Shown piece by piece: positions 1-5,636 of a DNA stretch of 6,354 bases. Under the pieces are notes generated by a model. It did not search any database, was not told where the DNA came from, and worked only from the letters and a program-made list of their open reading frames with translations. This stretch comes from Candidatus Liptonbacteria bacterium CG11_big_fil_rev_8_21_14_0_20_35_14 (GTDB lineage Bacteria; Patescibacteriota; Minisyncoccia; UBA6257; XYB1-36-10). Within the stretch, counting starts at the first letter, position 1. Every line of letters starts with the position of its first letter. Made by a program: the position numbers and the translations under genes. The DNA lies in the NCBI GenBank assembly GCA_002796205.1, contig PCWO01000010.1:1-6354 (forward strand), written 5' to 3'.

Positions 1-856
1 ATTCTAAAGCTACTAATCCAAAATCCTCCACTTGAGGAAATATTAAAGCCTTCGCCTGAGAATATAATAATCTTAAAGATTCATCGGATTGAGGCGAGGA
101 TAAAAAACTTGTATATCTTGATGTATTTAATTGATTAAGTTTTTTAAGCTCCGGGCCACGACCAACTATTTTTAGAGGAAGTTTTAAAGTGTTAAAAGTT
201 TTAATTATAAGGTCAAATTTTTTATAGTGCATCAACCGACCCATAGCTAGATAATATGATTTTGTTTTTTGAAGGTTTGGATAAAATATTTTTGTATCTA
301 CACCCGGAGTTAATATCTCTGAATCTCTATTGTAATATTTTTTTATTCTATCTTGAGTAAGCGAGGAGATAGTTATGATTTTATTTGGCCTTTGAGCCAT
401 TTTGTAATCCCAATTTTTTAGATAATTTTTAACAGGATTTATTAAATGCTTTAAGTATTTATTTTTATACCCGATTTTATTTGGAATATACTCATCCTCA
501 AAGGCATATCTTAAGGGGGTAAAAATATAAGATATATGTTTAGTAGTTTCAAAATTATAGTTTATACCCTTGGCATAGCCGGCGGTGATGGAGATTATAA
601 GATCATATTTATTTTTTAAATTTATAGAATTAGCTGCGCTTGGCATAAAAGGGATAAAAGCTCTATGATTTTTGTGTACTATATAATTATCTAGAAAGCT
701 GGTTTTTACTAACCTATTTTTATCTATAAGATTTGTGCTTGGATCATAAAAAAGAGTATAGAAATCGGCTGATTTAAAAATATCAAGAAATATTTGAAGG
801 ACTCTTTCGCCACCGCCATATTGATTAATGTAGTCATAACAGATAGCCGTTTTCAT
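1..856 (-). CDS. GT4-family (GT-B) glycosyltransferase, C-terminus cut by window edge
   Basis: Reading the minus strand from the ATG at 856-854 gives 285 uninterrupted residues that run off the left edge. A stop lies in frame just upstream (880-878) and no other in-frame ATG intervenes, so the start is secure. Seen: GGGERV at residues 14-19, where GT4 enzymes have the N-terminal GG-ERV loop; FTPLRYAFEDEY at 112-123, resembling the HTPMRYxWD stretch of WbaZ-like mannosyltransferases; ITISSLTQDRI at 161-171; TPGVD at 183-187; MGRLMHYKKFDLIIKTF at 205-221, the start of the nucleotide-sugar domain; and a complete E-x7-E motif, E277 to E285, the usual donor-binding signature. Family members are usually about 370-380 residues, so roughly 90 are missing. 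Inferred role: cytoplasmic or membrane-associated transfer of a sugar from a nucleotide donor onto a lipid-linked glycan. The divergent phosphoglycosyl transferase supports a surface-glycan locus. The exact sugar cannot be read from the sequence. Confidence 0.9.
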   Translation of the reverse strand, partial: MKTAICYDYINQYGGGERVLQIFLDIFKSADFYTLFYDPSTNLIDKNRLVKTSFLDNYIVHKNHRAFIPFMPSAANSINLKNKYDLIISITAGYAKGINYNFETTKHISYIFTPLRYAFEDEYIPNKIGYKNKYLKHLINPVKNYLKNWDYKMAQRPNKIITISSLTQDRIKKYYNRDSEILTPGVDTKIFYPNLQKTKSYYLAMGRLMHYKKFDLIIKTFNTLKLPLKIVGRGPELKKLNQLNTSRYTSFLSSPQSDESLRLLYSQAKALIFPQVEDFGLVALE

Positions 857-863
857 TGGCCAT

Positions 864-872
864 ATTATATCA
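864..872 (-). promoter_or_regulatory. Extended -10 promoter of the GT4 gene, predicted leaderless
   Basis: The minus strand reads TGATATAAT from 872 to 864: a consensus -10 hexamer (869-864) preceded by the TGn of an extended -10. Seven bases separate the hexamer from the ATG at 856, so transcription should begin at or next to the start codon. I see no good -35 element and no Shine-Dalgarno sequence, which fits an extended -10 promoter and a leaderless mRNA. Confidence 0.6.
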
Positions 873-899
873 TACGTTTATATTCTGCTTAGTGTTTAG

Positions 900-905
900 T
901 ATAAT
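900..905 (+). promoter_or_regulatory. -10 box of the phosphoglycosyl transferase-comEC operon, predicted leaderless
   Basis: A consensus TATAAT sits at 900-905 and the ATG of the first operon gene is at 912, six bases later. Transcription would start at or within a base of the ATG. The segment between has no purine-rich ribosome binding site. The -35 position at 17-bp spacing (877-882) reads TTTATA, a poor match. The box faces away from the minus-strand extended -10 at 864-872, so the 55-bp gap serves two divergent units. Confidence 0.5.
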
Positions 906-911
906 ATAAAA

Positions 912-1514
912 ATGATTTATTTGGTGGTTAAGCGTTTTTTAGATATTAGCATATCTATTATCGGACTTGTATTTTTAATATTATTACTTCCTTTTGTATT
1001 TATTTTAATAAAAAGTTTAGGCGGTTTTGGACCTCTTTTTTATAAGGCTCGCCGAGTAAGTATGGGTAAAATATTTTATATCTATAAATTTAGGACGATG
1101 AAAAATGGAGCCTCGGAATTGAAAAAAGATCTCTCTCATTTAAATGAAAGAGACGATGGGCCTTTTTTTAAAATATCTCTGGATCCTAGAGTTACTGTAG
1201 CGGGAAAAATACTTAGAAAATTTTGGATTGATGAATTACCTCAACTTTATAATGTTTTAAAGGGGGAGATATCACTCGTTGGACCAAGGCCCTATGAGCC
1301 AGAGGAAATTGAAAAATATCCTAAAGATTATAAATTTTTAAAATACGAAAAGGCGGGTATAACAGGCCTTTCGCAAATAAACGGCTCCTCTAATCTACCT
1401 TTTAAAAAGGTTTTAGAGTATGACTCGTATTATGCCAAGCATAAATCATTAAAGCTTGATTTGTATATATTATGCAGAACTTTTTTACTTATTTTTAATC
1501 CATCTGGAGTATAG
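912..1514 (+). CDS. Membrane phosphoglycosyl transferase (bacterial sugar transferase, WcaJ/PglC-like catalytic core)
   Basis: A 200-residue protein, the size of a stand-alone catalytic core (PF02397 family), without the extra N-terminal membrane domain of WcaJ/WbaP. Seen: KRFLDI at residues 7-12; one hydrophobic segment at about 11-34, the re-entrant membrane helix of monotopic enzymes; FYKARRVSMGKIFYIYKFRTM around 42-63, the usual substrate-site block; DELPQLYNVLKGEISLVGPRP, whose Asp-Glu pair is the expected catalytic dyad; then GITGLSQING and a C-terminal Y-S-LDLYIL helix. Family role: transfer of a phospho-sugar from a UDP-sugar to undecaprenyl phosphate at the inner membrane face, the first step of glycan or glycoprotein assembly. 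It heads the operon, with comEC starting 3 bp after its TAG stop. The GT4 gene lies divergently upstream. The sugar specificity is not readable. A predicted leaderless promoter precedes it. Confidence 0.92.
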   Translation: MIYLVVKRFLDISISIIGLVFLILLLPFVFILIKSLGGFGPLFYKARRVSMGKIFYIYKFRTMKNGASELKKDLSHLNERDDGPFFKISLDPRVTVAGKILRKFWIDELPQLYNVLKGEISLVGPRPYEPEEIEKYPKDYKFLKYEKAGITGLSQINGSSNLPFKKVLEYDSYYAKHKSLKLDLYILCRTFLLIFNPSGV

Positions 1515-1517
1515 AAT

Positions 1518-2906
1518 ATGTCTCTATATGATAAGGCATTTTGGATAGCCTTAGCCTTTATAATTGGAAGTTCGGTAGCGATTTTTTATCAAAATTATAT
1601 AGTTGTTTTATTAGTATTCATTACATTTGAATTATTTTTAATAGCTTTAAGTTTTGAGGAAAAAAGACTTTTATATATAAGTCTTTTTTTATTAATTTTT
1701 GGACCGGCCTATTTTTATGGATCTCTATGGGTAAATAATACATCTTTTATTGACAACCAAATTATAGAGGAGAATTTAGAGGTAACATCTTTTCCGGAGG
1801 AAAGACAGTCTTACGTTTATTTTAAAGGTAAAAATGAAAAAGGCTTATTTCATATTTATACCGAGTTTGAAAAAAATATAGATTACAGAGATAAAATTTT
1901 AGTCTCGGGTACTTTAAGCGTTCAAAATGATTATTTAAGTTTATGGAAACCAAAAATAAATATAATAGAAAAAAGTAACAAATCTCTAAATCAATATTTA
2001 TTTAATATAAGAAATTCTTTTGTATCTTACTACGAATCTTTATTTTTAGAGAGAGAGGCAGCTCTTATCTCTGGTTTAACATTTGGGGATAGAAGAGGAT
2101 TCTCAACTGATTTTAAAGAAAAAATGAGTAAGAGTGGCACAACTCATATAGTAGCTTTGTCTGGGTATAATATAACCATATTAGCCTCGGTTTTAGGATT
2201 AATTTTTATGTACTTTTTTTCTAGAAAATTAGCTTTTATACTAACAGTGATTGGAATTATTTTGTTTACCATTATGGTAGGAGCCGAGGCCTCGATAGTA
2301 AGAGCTTCTATTATGGGTATAATCGCCTTACTTTCTATACAGGTTGGCCGAGAATATGCCCTGCGTAATGCCATTATTCTATCGGCTTTGGTCATGATAT
2401 TAATCAATCCCTTAGTGATAAAAGATATTGGTTTTCAATTTTCTTTTATGGCTTTAATTGGAATTGTTTATATAATGCCTATTTTATCTGATTTAACTTC
2501 TTTTGATATAAAAGATTCTTTTATGAATTGGAAGGGTAATTTATTAACGACTTTTTCAGCGCAAATAATGGTGTTGCCCTTAATACTATTTCACTTCGGA
2601 ATTTTTTCGTGGCTTTCTATTGTGGCTAATATTTTTATTTTAGAGGCAGTGCCGATAGCGATGTTTTTTGGATTTTTAATAGCCGGCTTTAGCTTGCTTG
2701 GTCAGGCATCTTATTTAATATCATTAATTTTATCTGTACCGACAAAAATAATTTTAGATTATCAAATATTTATTATTGATTTATTTTCTAAATTTAATTT
2801 TGCGACTATTGAGTATAATATAAGTATTGGAGGTGTAATCATTTTTTATATTTTAATAATCGGATTTATTCTACTTATAAAACGTAGTTTAGAAGTTTTT
2901 TTATGA
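1518..2906 (+). CDS. comEC: ComEC/Rec2 DNA-uptake channel protein, lacking the C-terminal MBL domain
   Basis: A 462-residue polytopic membrane protein. Seen: hydrophobic segments at about 7-45 and 50-70; a soluble stretch at about 80-150 matching the place of the DUF4131/OB-like domain; ALISGLTFGDRRGF at 182-195; the competence-domain signature with SGTTHIVALSGYNI at 206-219; R262 in the following helix; GFQFSF at 305-310; SAQIMVLPLI at 347-356; and more membrane helices to the C-terminus. Family role: forms the inner-membrane channel that carries single-stranded DNA into the cytoplasm during natural transformation. One-chain ComEC proteins are about 700-800 residues and end in a metallo-beta-lactamase-like domain; here that part is the next gene. 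The start has a GGAG sequence at 1506-1509, eight bases upstream, inside the end of the previous gene. The stop overlaps the next start in an ATGA, which suggests translational coupling. Confidence 0.93.
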   Translation: MSLYDKAFWIALAFIIGSSVAIFYQNYIVVLLVFITFELFLIALSFEEKRLLYISLFLLIFGPAYFYGSLWVNNTSFIDNQIIEENLEVTSFPEERQSYVYFKGKNEKGLFHIYTEFEKNIDYRDKILVSGTLSVQNDYLSLWKPKINIIEKSNKSLNQYLFNIRNSFVSYYESLFLEREAALISGLTFGDRRGFSTDFKEKMSKSGTTHIVALSGYNITILASVLGLIFMYFFSRKLAFILTVIGIILFTIMVGAEASIVRASIMGIIALLSIQVGREYALRNAIILSALVMILINPLVIKDIGFQFSFMALIGIVYIMPILSDLTSFDIKDSFMNWKGNLLTTFSAQIMVLPLILFHFGIFSWLSIVANIFILEAVPIAMFFGFLIAGFSLLGQASYLISLILSVPTKIILDYQIFIIDLFSKFNFATIEYNISIGGVIIFYILIIGFILLIKRSLEVFL

Positions 2907-3730
2907 AAAAAATAATTATAGTTTTATTTTGTCTTGGTTTTTTAAATATATATCTATGGTCTTTAATTATTTTTTCAAACATAGATCTGGCGGTTTATTT
3001 TTTAGATATTGGTCAAGGCGATGCCATAGTCTTACAGTTACCAGGACAAAGACCAGCTTTTGTAATGATAGATACGGGGTTTGATAAATCGGCCTCGGCT
3101 TTATTAAATAAAGTTTTAATTGGTAATAGAATAGATATATTAGTCTTAACCCATGAAGATAGAGACCATAGCGGGGGCGCACCATTTATTTTAAAAAATT
3201 ATAAAGTATCAGCCTTGGTTAATAATGGATTACAAAATATAAAAGAAACCTGGAAAATGGTTTTAGAATCTCTAGAAGATAGGCCTCAAATTGCCTTACG
3301 AGAGGGAGATAAAATTTTATATGGTGATAGTACTATTACAGTATTAAACCCTGGGAAGGAAGTTTATGGAGTAAATAATAACGCTAATTCTTTAGTAATG
3401 TTACTTGAAAGCTTGGGGGTATCTTTTTTATTTACAGGCGATATAGATGATAAAGTAGAAAAGAAACTTTTAGATAGTGGTTTATTAAAAGACGTAGATG
3501 TTTTAAAGGTGCCACATCATGGTTCAAAATATGGCAGTACTAATGAATTTTTGAAAATAGTTAATCCGGAAATAAGTATTATTACAGTCGGGCAAAATTA
3601 TTTTGGGCATCCAAGAGATGAAACCTTAAAAAGATTGGCTAATATAAAAAGTTTAATATTTAGAACGGATGAGGCTGGTGGTATTAAAATTTATTTAAAG
3701 GATGACAAACTTATAGTCTCGTCTTTATAA
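2903..3730 (+). CDS. ComEC-type metallo-beta-lactamase-fold hydrolase, membrane-anchored
   Basis: A 275-residue protein equivalent to the C-terminal domain of one-chain ComEC. Seen: an N-terminal membrane anchor or uncleaved signal at 4-26 with no obvious signal-peptidase site; FLDIGQGDA at 33-41; MIDTGFD at 55-61; the metal-binding THEDRDHSGG at 83-92 (H84, D86, D88, H89); NNNANSLVM at 158-166; FLFTGDI at 175-181 with D180; VPHHGSKYGS at 203-212; and GHP at 235-237. All the usual ComEC MBL metal-site motifs are present, so the enzyme is probably active. The family domain is thought to act as a nuclease that degrades the non-transported strand outside the membrane; the N-terminal anchor fits an outward-facing domain. 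The ATG overlaps the comEC TGA by four bases. The only Shine-Dalgarno-like sequence is a weak AGAAG at 2891-2895, so coupling to comEC translation is likely. No plus-strand terminator is apparent after the stop. Confidence 0.9.
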   Translation: MKKIIIVLFCLGFLNIYLWSLIIFSNIDLAVYFLDIGQGDAIVLQLPGQRPAFVMIDTGFDKSASALLNKVLIGNRIDILVLTHEDRDHSGGAPFILKNYKVSALVNNGLQNIKETWKMVLESLEDRPQIALREGDKILYGDSTITVLNPGKEVYGVNNNANSLVMLLESLGVSFLFTGDIDDKVEKKLLDSGLLKDVDVLKVPHHGSKYGSTNEFLKIVNPEISIITVGQNYFGHPRDETLKRLANIKSLIFRTDEAGGIKIYLKDDKLIVSSL

Positions 3731-3756
3731 AAAAAGAAGCCCGCTTATTAGCGAGC
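3726..3756 (-). terminator. Intrinsic terminator of the zinc-ribbon gene
   Basis: On the minus strand a 7-bp stem (3756-3750 with 3745-3739, loop AATA) is followed by TTCTTTTTTTAT. The pair at 3754/3741 is a U-G wobble on the minus strand but a C-A mismatch on the plus strand, and the T-tract is on the minus side only. It therefore stops transcription of the minus-strand gene ending at 3772, not the comEC operon. The tract overlaps the last codons of the convergent MBL gene. Confidence 0.85.
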
Positions 3757-3771
3757 ACAGTGTGGTAAGTT

Positions 3772-3966
3772 TTAGTAATGTATATAAGGATTTTCCTCTA
3801 TCGGTAATGATGTATACGATTCTAACTCCATTTTTGCATGACAATTACTACAAAAATAACCACTAGAACTCTGATTTATATCTACATCAGAGCCTCTAAC
3901 AATATCTATTTCTATACCCTTGCATCCAAATGGACATATTAATTTTCCTACTATAGGAGGAATCAT
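3772..3966 (-). CDS. Small zinc-ribbon protein of unknown function (64 aa)
   Basis: A 64-residue protein starting at the ATG 3966-3964. This start is chosen because GAAAGGA lies at 3980-3974, seven bases upstream. The frame stays open for another 32 codons upstream, but that extension would run through a promoter-like element and a transcription terminator. Seen: ICPFGC at residues 10-15 and FCSNCH at 38-43, giving a C-x3-C and C-x2-C pair (C11, C15, C39, C42) spaced as in a zinc ribbon, with H43 a spare ligand. The rest is polar, with an acidic tail and no membrane segment. I do not recognise the family. A single structural zinc site suggests a nucleic-acid- or protein-binding accessory protein in the cytoplasm, but this is only inference. 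It is a monocistronic unit convergent to the comEC operon with its own terminator, which argues that it is a real gene. Confidence 0.8.
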   Translation of the reverse strand: MIPPIVGKLICPFGCKGIEIDIVRGSDVDINQSSSGYFCSNCHAKMELESYTSLPIEENPYIHY

Positions 3967-3973
3967 TTTATTA

Positions 3974-3980
3974 TCCTTTC
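3974..3980 (-). promoter_or_regulatory. Shine-Dalgarno site of the zinc-ribbon gene
   Basis: The minus strand reads GAAAGGA at 3980-3974, seven bases before the ATG at 3966. It is one of the clearest ribosome binding sites in the window and sets the start to the 64-residue form. It contrasts with aspS and the two sugar-transfer genes, which have no usable site. Confidence 0.75.
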
Positions 3981-4000
3981 TAAATATTGATTCTATTTCA

Positions 4001-4009
4001 AATATAACA
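4001..4009 (-). promoter_or_regulatory. Possible extended -10 promoter of the zinc-ribbon gene
   Basis: The minus strand reads TGTTATATT from 4009 to 4001: a five-of-six match to TATAAT with an upstream TGn. A start near 3994 would leave a leader of about 28 bases that includes the Shine-Dalgarno site. The -35 region is only a T-tract. In such AT-rich DNA this is suggestive only. If real, the gene can be expressed without reading through the terminator at 4024-4060. Confidence 0.4.
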
Positions 4010-4023
4010 TATATTTTTAAAAT

Positions 4024-4060
4024 AAAAAAAATGCCCGTGAGGGAGGGTTTACCCACGGGC
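4024..4060 (-). terminator. Strong intrinsic terminator of the minus-strand structured RNA
   Basis: On the minus strand GCCCGTG (4060-4054) pairs with CACGGGC (4039-4033), followed by one A and eight T (4031-4024). The stem extends inward by a G-U and a G-C pair on the minus strand, whereas the matching plus-strand position is a C-A mismatch. Both the T-tract and the wobble therefore assign it to minus-strand transcription. It lies between the RNA promoter (4136-4165) and the zinc-ribbon gene, so it could end a free RNA or act as an attenuator. Confidence 0.85.
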
Positions 4061-4129
4061 AAGTAACGTCCATCCGCTTTTTGATTTGAGAGATCAGAAA
4101 ATCAGCGGATGAATCGTGCTTTTTTTTCT
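4024..4129 (-). ncRNA. Structured small RNA or leader/attenuator RNA, family unrecognised
   Basis: A transcript of about 105 nt is predicted, from a start near 4129 to the terminator T-tract at 4024. After an A-rich 5' end it holds a hairpin with an 8-bp perfect stem (4111-4104 with 4078-4071). Above this are a 5-bp stem GATTT/AAATC (4103-4099 with 4087-4083), an AAAA bulge on the 3' side (4082-4079) and an 11-nt loop. ACG/CGT (4117-4115 and 4068-4066) can extend the base past an internal loop. A short linker leads into the terminator hairpin. No open reading frame of credible length lies inside. I do not match it to any riboswitch consensus I know. Two readings remain: a stand-alone small RNA, or a regulated leader whose terminator controls the zinc-ribbon gene starting 58 bp beyond the T-tract. 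Confidence 0.6.
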
Positions 4130-4135
4130 ACTATT

Positions 4136-4165
4136 ATTTTAATACAACATTACTTAATATGTCAA
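4136..4165 (-). promoter_or_regulatory. Promoter of the minus-strand structured RNA
   Basis: The minus strand carries a perfect TTGACA -35 (4165-4160), an 18-bp spacer and TAAAAT as -10 (4141-4136, five of six). Initiation is expected near 4129. It is the best -35 match that I found in the window. Confidence 0.65.
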
Positions 4166-4169
4166 TAAG

Positions 4170-4198
4170 TTGTAAAATAAAAGGTTTTTATTTAGAAT
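4170..4198 (+). promoter_or_regulatory. aspS promoter, predicted leaderless
   Basis: TTGTAA at 4170-4175, a 17-bp spacer and TAGAAT at 4193-4198. The aspS ATG is at 4206, seven bases after the -10, so the mRNA should start at or one base before the ATG. AAGG at 4200-4203 is only two bases from the ATG, too close to act as a Shine-Dalgarno site, and would probably not be transcribed. The -35 is four bases from the -35 of the divergent small-RNA promoter. Confidence 0.6.
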
Positions 4199-4205
4199 TA
4201 AGGTA

Positions 4206-5600
4206 ATGAGAACATATATTGCCGATATTGTTAAAAAAGAAGGCGAATCTATAAATTTGTCTGGTTGGGTTTCGGTTAGGCGAGACCACGGCAAGCTTAT
4301 TTTTATTGATTTAAGAGATATGACCGGCTCGGTACAGGTTATTTTTACCCCCAAATCCGAAAAAGCTCACGAGATTGCAAACACCGTTAGATCGGAATGG
4401 GTTGTTTCTGTTGTGGGTGAGATAAAAAAACGACCGGATAATATGGCTAATAAAGATTCTGAAACTGGTAAATTTGAGATTTTAGCTAGCGAAATAACTG
4501 TTTTAAATGAGGCTGTAACACCGCCAATTAATATTTTAGATGATGGCTATAATATAGGAGAGGAATCTCGGATGAAATATAGATATATTGATTTGCGCAG
4601 AGAAAGATTACAGAAAAATTTAAGAATGCGTTTTAGAGTTTTAAAAGAAATTCGTGATTTTTTGTTTAAACAAAAATTTACCGAAATAGAAACACCTATT
4701 CTTTCAAAATCAACTCCGGAAGGAGCCCGAGATTATTTAGTACCCTCCAGATTATATAAAGGCAAGTTTTACGCCTTACCCCAGGCTCCACAACAATATA
4801 AACAATTATTAATGACTTCGGGTTTTGAAAAATATTTTCAAATTGCCAGATGTTTTCGTGATGAGGATACAAGAGGCGATAGACAGCCGGAATTTACTCA
4901 AATGGATCTTGAGATGAGTTTTGTAGATAGAGAGGATGTTATGGCTTTAAACGAGGCCATGCTTATACATATTATTTCAACACTATACCCAGAAAAAGAA
5001 ATACAGGAAGTGCCGTTTCCGGTAACCACTTACAAAGAGGCTATGGAAAAATATAAAAGCGATAAACCTGACTTAAGAAGAGATAAAAATAACCCAAATT
5101 TATTAGCTTTTGTGTGGGTGGTTGATTTTCCTTTTTTTGAAAAGAATGATAAAGGAGGGTGGACATTTACGCACAACCCATTTTCTGCGGCTAAAAGAGA
5201 ATTTACAAAAGATCTTCAAGAAAAACAAAATATAGCCAATATATTAACCACTCAATATGATATAGCTTTAAATGGGTTTGAGATAGGCGGGGGGAGTATA
5301 AGAAATCATGATCCTAAATTATTAAAATCTGTGCTGGAAATTATAGGCACATCAAGCGAAAGTCAGGAGCGTGATTTTGCTCATATGTTTAAGGCTTTAG
5401 GATCGGGCACACCACCGCATGGCGGAATAGCCTGGGGTTTTGACAGGTTAATGATGATTTTACAAAATGAACCTAATATCCGAGAGGTAACCGCCTTTCC
5501 TAAAACCGGAGACGGGAGGGATTTATTAATGGAATCACCGGCCAATGTTGATATAGAACAGTTAACCGATTTGGGGTTAAAACTTAGTAAAGAGGAATAA
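4206..5600 (+). CDS. aspS: Aspartyl-tRNA synthetase, bacterial type lacking the GAD insertion domain
   Basis: A 464-residue class IIb synthetase that charges tRNA with aspartate in the cytoplasm. Seen: N-terminal OB-fold anticodon domain at about 1-105 with GWVSVRRDHGKLIFIDLRD at 20-38; hinge; motif 1 around 150-166 with P164; RYIDLRRERLQ at 126-136; ALPQAPQQYKQLLM at 190-203; motif 2 RCFRDEDTRGDRQPEFTQ at 215-232; GSDKPDLR-like KSDKPDLRR at 284-292; VDFPFFE at 306-312; FTHNPF at 321-326; GFEIGGGSIR at 357-366; motif 3 GGIAWGFDRL at 406-415 with R414; and a bacterial C-terminal tail. Bacterial AspRS is usually about 590 residues; here KPDLRR is followed within about ten residues by the VVDFPFFE stretch, so the roughly 120-residue GAD domain is cleanly missing with no frameshift. 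H28 in RRDHG resembles non-discriminating enzymes that also charge tRNA-Asn. Monocistronic; a structured RNA follows. Confidence 0.95.
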   Translation: MRTYIADIVKKEGESINLSGWVSVRRDHGKLIFIDLRDMTGSVQVIFTPKSEKAHEIANTVRSEWVVSVVGEIKKRPDNMANKDSETGKFEILASEITVLNEAVTPPINILDDGYNIGEESRMKYRYIDLRRERLQKNLRMRFRVLKEIRDFLFKQKFTEIETPILSKSTPEGARDYLVPSRLYKGKFYALPQAPQQYKQLLMTSGFEKYFQIARCFRDEDTRGDRQPEFTQMDLEMSFVDREDVMALNEAMLIHIISTLYPEKEIQEVPFPVTTYKEAMEKYKSDKPDLRRDKNNPNLLAFVWVVDFPFFEKNDKGGWTFTHNPFSAAKREFTKDLQEKQNIANILTTQYDIALNGFEIGGGSIRNHDPKLLKSVLEIIGTSSESQERDFAHMFKALGSGTPPHGGIAWGFDRLMMILQNEPNIREVTAFPKTGDGRDLLMESPANVDIEQLTDLGLKLSKEE

Positions 5601-5626
5601 GTGGAAAACTTTTCTTAGTTTAGTTG

Positions 5627-5632
5627 TATAAT
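5627..5632 (+). promoter_or_regulatory. -10 box of the 6S-like RNA
   Basis: A consensus TATAAT at 5627-5632 predicts initiation at about 5638-5640, which coincides with the first base pairs of the closing helix of the RNA (from 5637). The -35 region at 17-bp spacing (5604-5609, GAAAAC) is poor. There is no terminator between the aspS stop and this box, so read-through from aspS may also supply the RNA. Confidence 0.55.
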
Positions 5633-5636
5633 AAGT

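Noticed and set aside
2144..2407. Antisense open frame of 87 codons inside comEC.
   Set aside because: It lies wholly within a conserved ComEC motif region on the opposite strand and has no recognisable motif or ribosome site.
2903..2906. UGA reassignment to glycine, as in some candidate phyla.
   Set aside because: TGA ends comEC at a sensible place just where the MBL gene begins. The complete genes use TGA, TAG and TAA as ordinary stops.
2967..3185. Antisense open frame of 72 codons inside the MBL gene.
   Set aside because: It mirrors the conserved metal-binding region of the true gene and shows no domain of its own.
3772..4062. A longer 96-residue version of the zinc-ribbon protein starting at 4062.
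   Set aside because: Its first 32 codons run through the intrinsic terminator at 4024-4060 and the promoter-like element at 4001-4009, and its ATG has no ribosome site. The ATG at 3966 has GAAAGGA seven bases upstream.
4033..4128. A T-box or other plus-strand leader controlling aspS.
   Set aside because: There is no T-box sequence or specifier arrangement. The terminator polarity (T-tract and G-U wobble) belongs to the minus strand, and the likely aspS promoter lies downstream of the element.
4200..4203. AAGG as a Shine-Dalgarno site for aspS.
   Set aside because: It is only two bases from the ATG and probably lies upstream of the transcription start.
4154..4354. Minus-strand open frame of 66 codons across the aspS start.
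   Set aside because: It overlaps the conserved OB-fold coding sequence and both promoters and shows no protein features.
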